Part shown: piece after piece, positions 47,660 through 59,340 of the stretch
Position numbering within the stretch: position 1 is the stretch's first letter
Layout of the letters: every line of letters begins with the position of its first letter
Assembly (NCBI GenBank): GCA_963971305.1
Contig: OZ020308.1
Span: 24,519,275-24,583,274, forward strand
Direction of reading: 5' to 3'
Source of the DNA: Arcuatula senhousia
Taxonomy: Eukaryota > Mollusca > Bivalvia > Mytilida > Mytilidae
DNA: 64,000 bases
The notes under the pieces: model-generated
The model's input: only the letters and a program-made list of their open reading frames with translations
Told to the model about the DNA's origin: nothing
Databases searched by the model: none
Program-made: the position numbers and the translations under genes

Positions 47660-48105
47660 TTCTGCCATATTCATAAACAGTCTTTGCCTTAGTTCCAGCC
47701 TTATTTTACGAAAATTCACTATCTTAAGCTTAGTGCTACCACATTTTACGAACAGGCATGGTCTTATTCTCCCACATTTCACGGACAGTCTTTGCCTGAG
47801 TTCTACACTTATTTTAAAACATTTGTTGCCTTTGTTTTACCACATTTCACGGACAGTCTTTGACTTATTTCCAGCCTTATTTTACAAACAGCAATTGTCA
47901 TAGTTCTACCACATTTTACGAACAGTCATTGTCTTAGTTCTAGCACATTTTACAAACAGTCATTGTCTTAGTTCTAGCACATTTAACGAACAGTCATTGT
48001 CTTAGTTCTAGCACATTTAACGAACAGTCATGATCTTAGTTCTACCACATTTTAAGAACAGTTTTTTTCCTTAGTTCTACACTTTTTTATCAACGGTCAT
48101 TGCTT
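47660..48105. repeat. 34-bp minisatellite
   Basis: There are about 13 units of consensus GTCTTAGTTCTAGCACATTT TACGAACAGTCATT (34 bp). The best preserved lie at 47,890-48,040, with decay to both sides. Frames through it are repeats of the DNA, not a gene. Confidence 0.75.
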
Positions 48106-48169
48106 TTTTTCCCGACCACTTATGTTGGTTTGACATATTTTAATCCTTGTCCATCCGTCCGTACGTCTA

Positions 48170-48690
48170 TAACACTTCAGTTATTTAAATTCATGGTTAA
48201 GGTCCATATCTTGGAAACTAGATGTTTGGGATCAGTGATATTTCACCACTAGATTTGTCTTTGGTAGACCTACACCACCCACTAGAAATTAGAGCACTGT
48301 GACCTATAATAAATGCATGAACGACTTTGGTTAAGTTCTTGATTAAGGTCTACATCTCTGATACAACATGTTGGAGATCAATGGTATTTTACCACAAGAC
48401 GACTCTTGGGTAGCGCTACATCACCCGTTATAAATAATGCATGAACGACTTTGGTTAAGTTCTTGGTTAAGTTCCATATCTCAGATACCGCATGTTTTGG
48501 GTCAATGATATTTCAATATAGATGTGCATTGGGTAGCACGACACCACCCACTAGAAATTAGGTCACTGTAACCTATATTTTACCTATGAAAAACTTAGAT
48601 TAAGGTCAATTTCCCAGGTAATACATGTTGGCGGTCAGAGTTATACCATGTATCCGAGGGCCATCCTGTGGGTCACATACACATTTTTTA
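48170..48690. repeat. Degenerate satellite, 125-145-bp units
   Basis: About four units carry GCATGAACGACTTTGGTTAA, GGTCCATATCTC and GATATTTCA, then CACCACCCACTAGAAATTAG. A shorter homologous stretch lies at 57,544-57,830 in the other duplication unit. Confidence 0.6.
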
Positions 48691-49424
48691 TTTTTCATAT
48701 AGAGACACAAATCGCTGCTCATTTTTTGTATTTTGAATTTTATTTATACTTCTTTGCCTTGTCATCTAGAAATTGCTCCAATGACATCTTTATTTGATTC
48801 ACGTTTTAATTTCCGTGAGGTATCTTGGTGTAAAAAATAAATTACATATTTTTGAGGCATCATTTGCAATCAATACAATTTCCTAATATTCGAAAAGGTG
48901 TCATTTTCAGTGTAAGGAGCAATGATTTAAACGAATGTTAACAAATTGTAAGAATACAGTTATATATTATATAGCTATTTTAACCTTTGAAAATCCATCA
49001 AACAAGATTTTTTTTTATCGTTATGGCAAGACAATAGTTATGTCGAAGATAAAAATGAATACGTTCAAGTATTATTGACTTAATCATTTCATGCTTCTGG
49101 GTCGATTAAAAAGAGGTAAGCATGATCCAATTCCACAAAACAAAAAAATAAAAATTAAGTTTTTGTAGCGCTACGTCTCTGAAAACCTAGAAAACCTTTA
49201 AGTTTCTTGTTTCAGTTTGCAAACATCATAAAAATGCTTAATACTAATCTAGCCATTTGCAATTTCATCTTAGATTCGCGCAAGTTTGTCTTAAAGTGTC
49301 AAGTAGTTTATTTGGAAATATGTACCCGCGACACTCTTTTGGTTTGGAATTAAGGTGTCTCGGGGCTTTTAGAATTTTAATATAGATTTTATTCATTTTT
49401 GGCACATTGATAGACCTAAATATT

Positions 49425-49512
49425 AAATACGAAAGAATATGGAATATGTGCCAGAAAGACACGATCCACATATTGAATGTACAATACAAAATTTCGCTGC
49501 GTGTGAAGCGCT
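49425..49512 (-). repeat. Inverted copy of the intron-7 dispersed repeat
   Basis: The reverse complement matches 32,329-32,440, from CCAGAAAAGCGCTTCACACG to the CACATATTCCATATTC end; the intron copy has a small insertion. Confidence 0.65.
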
Positions 49513-49576
49513 TTTCTGGATGTATAGATAAGAAATATTAAATAAAAAGAGGGGGTCACCGTTCAAATGTCATTAT

Positions 49577-50262
49577 TGTCTCGCCTGCGAAGCAGAGCGG
49601 GACATAGGTGTTACTTTACCGGCGGCGTTAACTTTTTGGAAAAGTTTTATGAGCACTTCATATCTCAAGAACTATAAGTCCTAGGTTGATGAAACTTAGT
49701 ATGCATATGCCCCAGTAGTAGCTTACCACAGTTGCATCCCCATCTTTTTACCTTGACCTTTATTTTCCGGTTGAGTGACTTTGACAATTTTCAATACGTA
49801 TAATAGCAACGGAAAAGTTTTGCGAGCACCTCCATATCTCAAGAACTATAAGTCCTAGGTTGATGAAACTTAGTATGCATATGCCCCAGTAGTAGCTTAG
49901 CACAGTTGCATCCCCATCTTTTGACCTTGGCCTTGATTTTCCGGTTGAGTGACTTTGACAATTTTCAATACATATAATAGCAATGGAAAAGTTTTGCGAG
50001 CACCTCATTATCTCAAGAACAATAAGTCCTAGGTTGATGAAACTTTGTATGCATATGCCCCAGCAGTAGCTTAGCACAGTTACATCCCCATCTTTTGACC
50101 TTTACCTTGATTTTCCGGTTGAGTGACTTTGATTATTTTAATTGCATATATTTGCAATGTTTACACATCTTTTGATCTCAGAAACTGAAAATCCATGTAA
50201 TTTCAAAATATAGTGGAAGTAACAAAGAATAATTGTTTCTGATGGTGCCTGCAAACGAGACA
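49577..50262. mobile_element. Hairpin-ended element with three 174-bp core repeats
   Basis: The left end TGTCTCGCCTGC (49,577-49,588) and right end GCAAACGAGACA (50,251-50,262) are inverted copies, 10 of 12 matching. The left end folds into a 12-bp stem (49,577-49,604) with one bulged A and a GAA triloop in CTGCGAAGCAG. The core has three near-identical units starting at 49,640, 49,813 and 49,987 (174-bp period; AAAAGTTTTGCGAGCACCTC). The 105-codon minus-strand frame (49,760-50,077) is the repeat read in frame (58-residue period), not a gene. No target duplication is seen. Confidence 0.65.
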
Positions 50263-50991
50263 TACTTTAGTGTTAACTCTTGTTTGTATCACAATGGTCT
50301 TTTTACCGTGTTAGAGAATATCCAAAATGGCCGATCTGGTTACCATGGCAACAAATATCAAAAGGGTGTTTTAAGTATCTTTGTAATTAACTGGTCAATT
50401 GCAACCTATAATATGAAAATTAGCCAAATCTCTCACATGTCATGCAAAATCATTTTGGTGGTTACAGAGAATTGCTCTTAGTACATGTACACATTTCATT
50501 TGAATAAAAATATAAAGTATTTTACCTTGAAGTCAATCTTTTCAATGAGCATTGTGCGTATTAGTTGCTAACGTGACGTCGAATTAGAACAAATAGGCTT
50601 GTCTTTTGATATGATGATATGGCTTAGGGCTTCTACAATAAGAACCTTAAAAATACAGAGTGGCGCAAATACAGTCTGATAACATTATTTGACCCTCTTT
50701 CGTGTTGCTGGATGTTATTAAGGCTTTGTTAGGTTTTCCTGTTGTATTTATATTTTTATCGTTATCTTCAACAGCTTGTGGATTTTTTTTTAAGGTTTTA
50801 TACCAAAGATCTTATTTTAATGAGATTGAAACAAAGGCTATATCCAAACGTTATAGTTCCATACATATTTATTCATGTATATTTGGACATTGTTTAACAT
50901 CTTTTTTTATGATCAACAACTTTTGTTCAATACCAATGCAATTACAAAAAGTCTTTTTTTCATAAAAGCATAGAACTGTATATTTTGATAT

Positions 50992-51990
50992 TATTTATTA
51001 TCATTATTATTATTATAAACAATTCTTATATAGCGCCAATACTAAAATATTACTCTAGGCGCTTTACAATATCACATGAGAAAATATCACATAAGAAACA
51101 TATCACAGTATTCACAATATCATGAATATTAAAATATAAAACAAATGATCAGAAGGGAACATAAAAAATTGCCAAACAATTTAATTGAAATAATAAAAGC
51201 ACCTAGCAGAAAAAACGCTTAAAATGTATACTGAAATTAAAACATTTAAAAAATCTAGAAGTATGAGTAGAATTTACAATTTAATAATAATTATAACTTC
51301 AAAAAAAAAATAATAATAAAAAAAATAAAAAAATTAAAAAACTAAAAATTGAAATAATATCTATCATTTTGAATTTAAAATAAAATAAGATATAAAAATT
51401 TAAAACTACAATCTTGTCACTAAAAATAATGTACCAGATGGGAAAAAGACATAGTAACCTTAAAAAAAACGGTATAATTAAATCTACTCCATAGCAAGCA
51501 ATACTGTTTACTGAAATCGTGAACAGTCTATGAATTACGAAATCAAGATCAATTGTATGCAGTTCTAAACAGGTGAGTTTTCACTTTCTTTTTAAAAAGT
51601 TCGAAGGATTGTTCATTTTGTATAGAAGATGGTAAACTATTCCAGATCTTTGCCGATGTCATGTCAAAACGCCTATCGCCGTATGTTTTAGTCCGAACTT
51701 TTGGTTGTTGTAAAAGAGTTTTTGCCTGTGAACGTAAAGTTCTTTGTGGTTCGTGTCGTTTAACTAGCTCTTCGATATAAACTGGAGCGCGACCATGAAG
51801 GGCTTTAAAAGTGTACATCAAGATCTTGTAGATGCTTCTAAACTTCACAGGGAGCCAATGTAGATACATAAGAACAGGTGTAATATGTTCGTGTCGGCGT
51901 TTTCTCGTTATACATGTACAGGTGAATGGTAAAAGGATTGGCATGGTTGTCAAACTGTTTGTTGAATTTTGTGAATTTAAAGAATATAAT
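50992..51990 (-). mobile_element. 5'-truncated non-LTR retrotransposon (LINE), CR1/L2-like
   Basis: On the minus strand: C-terminal part of ORF2 (51,953-51,549), an A-rich 3' UTR, a stem (AGCGCC 51,032-51,037 with GGCGCT 51,058-51,063) and an (ATT)n/(AAT)n tail at 50,992-51,016. A 3' hairpin followed by a short microsatellite tail is typical of CR1/L2-like LINEs. The reverse-transcriptase core is absent. I do not see a clear target duplication. Confidence 0.7.
51549..51953 (-). pseudogene. LINE ORF2 C-terminal fragment
   Basis: A 134-codon open frame with the conserved region that follows the reverse-transcriptase domain in LINE ORF2: HITPVL (23-28), LHWLPV (31-36), ILMYTFKALHG (44-54), TYGDRRF (90-96), IWNSLP (103-108), and a FKKKVKTHLF end. 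The first 20 or so residues do not match and the frame begins without the catalytic domain, so it cannot encode an active enzyme. The lack of internal stops suggests a fairly recent insertion. Confidence 0.75.
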
Positions 51991-52054
51991 CAGTATCAAT
52001 GACATAAAAGACATCAGATATCATTCAATGACCAATTAAGATTCCTCAAGGAAT

Positions 52055-52452
52055 ACAAATGACAACAAAGTTCCATACAATAAATTTTGCTACGCCTGAC
52101 GCGCGTTTTGTCTATTCAAGACTCATCAGAGGCGCTCTACCAAAAATATTGAAAATGCCAAACACTATATGAATATGAAGAGCATAGAACAATGAAACCA
52201 AAAATACCAAACTGGGGAACCAAATTATTACTAAGATAATCAACCTATGTCTGGGGTAGGAAGAACCTTAGGGTTTAGACAAATTTGAAATTTAGACGGG
52301 TAATTTAAAGCTTTGATGTTTTCTCCAACTCAAAAGTGTTGGTGCCGGAGCGGGCTAACCCCGGGGAATTAAAACTCCACCAGCAGTGCTAACCTTCACG
52401 TGTGTTCGAAATACAAATGACAACAAAGTTCCAGACAATAAATTTTGCTACG
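52055..52452 (+). repeat. Mytilid-type dispersed repeat (TACGCCTGACGCGC), copy 2
   Basis: It is homologous to 46,903-47,240. Its first 43 bases (AATACAAATGACAACAAAGT to TTTTGCTACG) recur at 52,410-52,452 with one change, so a second tandem copy starts and breaks off there. Confidence 0.65.
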
Positions 52453-55400
52453 AGGGGATAGGATCATTCCTAGGATTTTTACAAGAAATAAACCATTAAG
52501 ATATAATTGCAAAGTAATACCTTGTGTTGCATTGATAATAGTATTCCCTCTCTGTACTCTGTACCCAGATCATTCACACAAGATACAGTTTAATATGCAG
52601 TATGGGACTGCAATAGTTATTATCAAAAGTAACACTGATATATTCATAAAAAACTGAACTGTATTAAAGTTTTATTCATTTAAAGAAAAAAAATGTAACT
52701 ACATATGTCGTCAAAATATGAATAGTCATATAAATCAGAATGCTGTACCTGATATTAGAGACAGTATATAACAAAAAAATATTTTACTGATCCTACTAAA
52801 ATTAAAAATGTATGAGTTAGCTATGTTTACCATTTCAACAACAGATTTAAAATAAATCAAAAGACGGAGATCTTTGTGCAGTCTAAAAACTTATATTTGT
52901 ACTGATGCATTTGTTTGCACATTTTTCTTTTTACTGTGATAGTGAGTTCCTGGCTCTATTAAAAAGCACAATGAGGCGCCTGGGGAAGTACAATCCAAAA
53001 AGAAATTATTTTAAAAGTAAATTTATGACACTCTTGTGTAAAGAGTAAATGTGCGAATGATAAAAATTGTTCCATAGCAGACATTAAGAATGAAATATGA
53101 TAATGTCAAACACAGAAATAGCTAGTCAGAGTTGGTTAAAAGAAGAAAAAAAAAGGTTTATAGGCAAAAGGAAAAGAACATCTATCATTTCCTTTACAAT
53201 GGAACATAGCTTTAAAAAGACAAAAAAACGTTCAATTGACGAATTTTAGTTTTACCATATTGTGTTCTTCAATATATGACTGCAGACTATAATTGCAAAA
53301 TGGTTTAGAAAGATTTTTCTGACACACAATATTTTCAATGGGACATTTTTCAAAGGCATTTACATTAGGCATAGAACGGCGGGGGTATCATGCGGTCTCG
53401 GTGCAGCTGTTTATTTGTAGGTGGACAGTTTCTAAGTAAAATGACACATTTAATTTGTATACGTGAACTCCGTCAAAAAGCATATTTCACGTACATGACG
53501 CACTGGTTAGTGATTCAGGTATCAATTACGGGTTTCTGCTAGTATTTAAAAAAATGAACCTTTTGATATTTTGACATGAAAAGGTTTACCTACCCGTTAA
53601 AATCATACAGCTTCCTGCTTCAAACTTGTCTTTTATCTTTCATCATAGACAAAATTTCGTTCATGTCATTAATTAGCAAACATCAATTTGCATTTACAGC
53701 CATATTAAGATTCATAATATTTGAAATTTATAGTTCTAATGCATCATTACTATATCAAAATCGTTCAAACAGAATGTAAAATGACAGTTAGACTTCAAAG
53801 CCGGAGCATGCTACAAAATTATTCGTTGTTTCTTTTCCAGGGTTTTTGCATACAGCAAAGTCTGCAAACAGGTACTGTTTTAAAGTTAGATTATCCTCTA
53901 TCCAGTATGCTGATTGATTATATCAAAACCTGGTTTTATACAATGTTCATGCCTGTTCCATGTGAGGACCAATGCGATCTTTAATTTCTTTTGTATTTTG
54001 TCTCCTTGTTTTTTTCTTAGACATTTAGATTGATCAATCCAACTTCGGTGATTATGTTTAACCTTAACCTAGTGTTTTACAAATTCGATAGTCAATCTAA
54101 AAATTCCAAGTAAGTAGACAAAAAAAGTAACCTACCGATAACCACAACGGTCCTGGCTTGGTATATAAAATGAATAGATGGACGGACACTCGGACATGAA
54201 CCAGATTCACTACTCTGATTTATTTTTATTAGATCTATAGACACTATATATACCGTTTTCAACAGGCTTCCATTGAATGTGAGTCATTATTGGAGTAAAT
54301 ATATATGTTGGGGCAAAATGTATTACTGGGTATTAAGCTTAAATCCTAGGCCTATGATATACCTATTTATATAATAAACATAATTTATATTTATTATATA
54401 AAACGAAGGAACATGAAAACATGTGCATGCAGTGAAACCATTATATCACATTATGCAAGTATTGATGTGAAAATCAGTTTTTCATATTTAATTTTCAATT
54501 TGTTAAAAAAAACTTCTAAATATTAAGTTTAGGTTTAAATAATGTTTTGACGTTAATGTCAAGGTATGAAAGAAGTGCATTAATGCTACTATACCATGAG
54601 TTTTTTTCCATTGTCAAATAATTCTTTGGATAATGAAAGAGCATTTGGTAGTAGCTCTATAGATACCCGTAAACATTGATCATCAACAAATAAGTCATTC
54701 ATGCACATGAAAAACAAAATATTTCCAAATGACACAATGCCCAATCTCGCAACATTTTGGACGGGCGAACAGACCCGAACACTATCTACCCCTACTTTCG
54801 CAGATTGGGCATACAATTTCAATCTGCCGCATTCTCCCTCAAAATAAAATAAAAGATATGACTGGAAGTAAAACCCTACAGATAAAATCAGTGTTCGTAT
54901 ATGAACTCTGTCAAAATATTCAGTGATGTATAAAATCACTTTAAAATAAAATAAAATCAAAAAAATTAACTGCAGTTAACGTCCTATGGGGAAAATAGCA
55001 TTTCGCCCCAGGATCCCACTAATGTCCGATGAAGGAATAGAAGTTTTATCTCAGTCATGACAGGATCACACCGCTGCCACCAACTTGTAACATGAGTTTT
55101 TTGTTTAGAATATGCTGTTCTGCTATTTTCTACAGTTTACTTCATTTTTATCTTGTTTCTTTGATATGCACGAAGAGCACAAAACTCTATTGCCTGTTAA
55201 GAATAATAAGAGTTCGATCACAAGACCATGAGTCTCTAATCCTTGATGTGGCATGTGACAGAAATGAATAATTCGATAAAATAAAAAAGGGCACAATAGT
55301 TACATCTTATTAGATAAGTTACAAAATCACAAAGCATATTAAAACTTTCAAAGAACATTAGATCTGCTCGAAGAAGCTGACAACTTTGGTCAGATCTGAA

Positions 55401-55930
55401 CATAACCTGAAAACTGAATTTTGTAGTTAAAGCTTAAATGAAAATTAACAATGATGAACTTGACAAAAAAAATGCAATTCAATAGGTCAACTATTATAAC
55501 TGAAACTGCAATTTACGAGTTCAAATTTGAAGACTTAAACTTATTTTGATTTGAAGTACAGTTTGAGCAAGGTCTATATGTCATTTTATTTAAAACATCC
55601 TACAAATGTACCACAAAATGAAGCGCATCGTCTATGTACATAACACGTACATTAAAAATGATAAGATATTTTTGGTTAAAATCTTTATTCTATTAAAAAA
55701 TTTTCTGCTGTCATCTCTTAAATTTGATTTGTGAAATTTGAAATTGTTTGACCTTGGTGTTTATAAATTTGACATTTTCCTGATCTTACCACGTTTGATT
55801 TTTACTTTCACTTTCACTGTATCGATCTACTATCCGTTTGATGTCTTAATAAAATGTAAATTTTGAATTTTGTTTTCATTCTAAGACATTTGGTGTTGAT
55901 GTATGCTTTCTATTACCTTTGTTATTTCAG

Positions 55931-55989
55931 TTGTGTATCAAGACATCCTGGAAAAGTTATTAAATTACACTGAAAAGACAATAGTTTGA
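55931..55989 (+). other. Candidate terminal exon, unit 2
   Basis: The acceptor TTGTTATTTCAG at 55,919-55,930 is followed by GTG TAT CAA.. encoding VYQDILEKLLNYTEKTIV and TGA at 55,987. It is paralogous to 46,157-46,213. It could be the last exon of an unrecognised small gene, or a chance frame in duplicated DNA. A weaker third relative lies at 60,702-60,730. Confidence 0.3.
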
Positions 55990-56269
55990 CAAATATGAAT
56001 GAACCATTAGGAAGTTTCTCAGACAATTGATGATTTTATACTTCCTTTTTTTCTTCTTGTACCACCTAAAACAAATCAATACGAATTTCAATATGAAAAA
56101 CTCAGACCGTCAGCATTAATTTGATTGTAAGTACGTTTAATATTGAGAAGAATTGTACAATGTCATTTTGAATACATGGATTTTAGTACTGGGTTTTAAA
56201 ATAAAGGTAATAACAAAACTACCGAACTTGAATGATCAATCTCATAGTCCAGAGAAAATGACAAAAACG

Positions 56270-56420
56270 AATCAGTCATACCGGATAATTGGTGGATCGA
56301 ATTGGTCCTGACTTGGTACAGGCATTTCAAACGAAATGGTGGGTTAAACCAGGTTTTATGGCGCCAAACCTCCCTCTTCCATTGCGATCTTAGGATCCAG
56401 TAATGACCACAGAACACAAC
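56270..56420. repeat. Possible mytilid dispersed repeat (CTTGGTACAGGCATTTC)
   Basis: CCTGACTTGGTACAGGCATT, GGTGGGTTAAACCAGGTTTT and GGCGCCAAACC follow one another. I recognise the pattern from Mytilus sequences; no second copy is in this window. Confidence 0.35.
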
Positions 56421-56544
56421 ATAGTTGTGAGACACAATAGGGATAAGCATAGTAAATAAAATTGACAACACTTAGAGTCTCTACAAAAGTTGACAAGAAA
56501 AATACAAATTACAGATAAAATCCTGAGCACAAAGTCTCAAAGAG

Positions 56545-57470
56545 TAAACGAGAAACTAGATAGAGAGAGTACAAAGAAATTGATAAGAAAGTGAAAAATT
56601 GTACCACAAAATTCTTTGGGAATCAAGCTGAAGAAGCAGAAACAGCTGCCTCTAAAGGAGAGATGGGAAAAGTCTACAAGATCACCAAAAGTCTGTACAG
56701 AACCAACAGTGCATCTATTTCCAACTTTAAAAGAAAGTAGGGTACTGTAATTACAAGCAAAAAAAGAAAATGCCGATAGACGAGTCAAACGCTTTAAAGA
56801 GGTGCTATTTTAACCTACACAAGATGAAAGTCTTAGTTTAAACCTAGAGCCTCAGGACATAGTCAGGGGTGTAAATCTAATTCCACCACCAGAAACAGAA
56901 TTAAAGAAGGCAATCAAAGCCTTAAAGTGTTAAAATTCAGAACTGAGTAAAAGGGCTGAGTAAATGGAAGAAGAAGGCTTTGAAAGATACTCTGAATTGG
57001 CTGTGTTTGTAATACATCTTAACTGACAGTGCCACCAATAAACTTAAACACCATCAATAAAAGTCATAAAAACTTGGAATGCAACGTCATACTAAACAGC
57101 AGAATAATGATAATTTTCGTATTGAATCTGGAGAAAGACATTGCTGTATTTTCGTAACAATTGACCGGGTAATTATCAAAGTGTTTTGTCTAACATAATT
57201 ACAAACTGAGAATTGTGGAGGAAAGCTTGTTGCAAGAATATCAGTTCTGAAATGAAGGTAAAGAAGGCTAAGGTGGGTAGGTAATATCTTCATAATGGAA
57301 CAACGACGACTCCTAAAAGTAGCTCTAAGATGGACTACACATGGAAAAAAGAAACCTGGAAGACCTAAACTAATATGGCGAAGAGCAGCGATGGAACTTA
57401 AAGTAAGTAAGTCTTCCAAAGAATAAAATGACCGGGGTTCAATAGTCCATATATATACAACCAGTAAATG
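56545..57470 (+). pseudogene. Decayed LINE ORF2 remnant with the RT core missing
   Basis: At 56,615-56,740 the + strand reads NQAEEAETAASKGEMGKVYK ITKSLYRTN and then stops. With frame changes it continues as RRVKRFKEVL and ETELKKAIKALK to about 56,930. These match the linker between endonuclease and reverse transcriptase of many LINEs. At 57,265-57,425 it reads RRLRWVGNIFIMEQRRLLKV, then WTTHGKKKPGRPKLIWRRA, the typical extreme C terminus. The several hundred residues of the polymerase domain that should lie between are absent, and several stops are present. Confidence 0.6.
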
Positions 57471-57543
57471 ACACAGGAAAATGCAAATATCGGAAATGGA
57501 CAGGATCTGAATCTTCTCTATTAAGTCACCTTAAACTGACTTT

Positions 57544-57830
57544 TTCGCATGAATGACTCAGGCTCAAGGTTTGGTTAAAGTCCACATCCAAGGTGTATAA
57601 CCTTCGTCATAATCACGTGACTTGACGAAAAAAGACAACAACAATAGCTCGCTTGACATCTCAACAACTGCAAGTGGTTAAGGAATGATATTTCGACAGT
57701 GGGTACATTTTGAATAATAATCAAATTCCATACTGGTTTTAAGTGTGGTTTGAGCAACATTTTCCGCATGAGTGACTCAGGTCTAGCAAGTTATGGAAAA
57801 ATGATCTTTATATTAGTCAGTGGGTGTATC
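57544..57830. repeat. Satellite relic paired with 48,170-48,690
   Basis: GCATGAATGACTCAGG at 57,547 and GCATGAGTGACTCAGG at 57,766, plus GGTTAAAGTCCACATC and CAGTGGGT, correspond to the unit-1 satellite. It helps anchor the tandem duplication. Confidence 0.45.
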
Positions 57831-57926
57831 TTAAATAGTATCCAACAACTGTTCCATATTGTTGCAGATCAGCAATTGTATCCACTCACATGGTTTGTGA
57901 CAAGGTACAAAATGATGTTATATACG

Positions 57927-58643
57927 ACATGTATGGCACGCTACAACCACAATAATGAGCAAAAACCTTGATTGAGTTACTTAATCTTAGATTAACGGAG
58001 CTTAATCTAGCATTTACTGACCTAGCTAACATTAAGCTGAGAAACCGAGTTTTTCGAAAAAGATAATGCTTAAACTAAGATTTTCTTGCATTTTTCAGTT
58101 TATCTAGGTTTTTCACAGCTGAATGTGAGTTATGAGAAAATTGAAGTTTAAGTTAAGAAAATCTAGGTTTTTCTGTAATTCTCATTTAGCTAGCTTTATC
58201 TAAGATTAAGTTCCAAGAAAATATGGGTTATGATCTGGCCAATCTAAATTCCTCCGAGAAAATATGGGTTATCTGTTGGCCAATCAAAACGTTCAATACA
58301 TACGACTGATCTTACCTAATCTTAGTTGAAGTAGCTTAATCTAGGATTAACTGAAGTATCGATCATTAAGTAGAGAATTTTCTATAAGTTTTCAAGAAAA
58401 AACTAAGCTTTTCTTTTGAAACTCGGTTAAACCGAGATTGTCTTACCTTAATGATAGACCATGATAGTTACGAGTTAATCTTAGTTTAAGTGAAGAAAAT
58501 CAAGGTTTTTCTGTAACTAACATTTAGCTAAATGAATCTTAGTTTATGTTACTTAATCCTATATTAAGCTCAGTTAAACTAGGATTAAGTAACTTAAACT
58601 TAGATTTTCTCATTAAAGTGTTTATCGCGTGCCACAGTCATGT
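57927..58643. mobile_element. Fold-back element with long imperfect inverted ends
   Basis: The first 85 bases (57,927-58,011) and last 85 (58,559-58,643) are imperfect inverted copies. Both contain ACATG, GGCACGC, TAATGAG and GTTACTTAATC in the same order from each end. The interior is crowded with CTTAATCTTAG/CTAAGATTAAG words in both orientations. It also holds a direct repeat (58,143-58,215 with 58,480-58,552). There is no coding capacity. This is a MITE or fold-back type non-autonomous element. Confidence 0.6.
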
Positions 58644-58734
58644 ACCATTTTATGAACATACATAGGTTATTGGTTTTTGGTAGAAATTTGTTTTGTCTTT
58701 CTTTACTAGATTTGACACACTGAATTGGAAATTA

Positions 58735-58945
58735 GCAACACGACAGATGTGCTATAGCAGGCAGGAACCGCTTACTCTTCCGGAGCACATGAGTTTACCC
58801 TTGTTGCGACTTGAGTTCGCATTGTTGATTTCCGTTCGGTTGATTTTGTGTTTTGTGATTTGTGTTTCTTCGTGTTTACCGGTTTCGTCATTGCCCTTTC
58901 AGACTTTTGACACTTGATTACCGCATTGGTGCCTCTTTGCTTCTT
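58735..58945 (-). repeat. Dispersed repeat with GTGCTCCGGAAGAGTAAGCG, inverted
   Basis: Inverse of the repeat at 41,745-41,980, and matching 42,385-42,502 directly. Confidence 0.5.
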
Positions 58946-59117
58946 GCCTTTTTCTACAGGGCAACCAACCATTGTGTACTTTTGTTCTTTGAATTTATGA
59001 TTTCTTTGACTTATATTGCTTCAATGACATCTTTAATTGACGTTTTAATTTCCGTAAGGTATCTTAGTTTTAGAAAAATATATACATTTTTCAGTCATCA
59101 TTTACAATTCATTTTTT

Positions 59118-59340
59118 TGTCGCCTGCAATGTGCTGCAAAGCGAAAGATAGGGGTTACTTTGACACTATCCGTCGTCCTGCAGCGTCACAAATATTTTCG
59201 TCGCATTTATTCGGGCAACAAAATGTCACCGTCTCTTGATATTTGGCATGTAGCTTCCTTCTGTACAGTACTATATAGTGTAAAGCCATTTAATCCCCGT
59301 AATTAATCTACTTCTTGTTTATTTTAAAACACAGGCGACA
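59118..59340. mobile_element. 223-bp element with 9-bp inverted ends
   Basis: TGTCGCCTG (59,118-59,126) and CAGGCGACA (59,332-59,340) are perfect inverted ends. Just inside, GATAGGGGTTACTTT resembles GACATAGGTGTTACTTT just inside the 49,577 element. Both elements are also followed by TAC. It looks like a short relative of that family without tandem core repeats. Confidence 0.5.

Larger units (their letters stand above)
44371..49150 (+). repeat. Tandem segmental duplication, unit 1
   Basis: Blocks here recur in the same order and strand in 50.5-60.2 kb: (a) 44,371-44,760 with 50,509-50,905; (b) 44,994-45,210 with 53,556-53,800; (c) 45,600-45,665 with 54,120-54,185; (d) 46,085-46,350 with 55,868-56,120; (satellite) 48,190-48,690 with 57,544-57,830; (e) 48,765-48,880 with 58,995-59,115; (f) 49,080-49,150 with 60,115-60,190. 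Similarity is moderate by eye, so the duplication is old. Block a holds an ATG (44,599) followed by a hydrophobic 27-residue stretch that could be a signal peptide, but it stops at once and is degraded in unit 2. No complete gene is recognised. Confidence 0.6.

Noticed and set aside
47660..48105. CRISPR-like array of regularly spaced repeats
   Set aside because: The units are contiguous without spacers, in a eukaryotic genome; it is a minisatellite.
49760..50077. A 105-codon minus-strand frame with an internal 58-residue repeat
   Set aside because: It is the translation of the 174-bp tandem DNA repeat, whose length is a multiple of three.
54739..54810. 9-bp inverted repeat GCCCAATCT/AGATTGGGC as a MITE or regulatory stem
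   Set aside because: It is short, and sits in a fragment also found (diverged) at 14,033-14,062; most likely part of a dispersed repeat. No target duplication.
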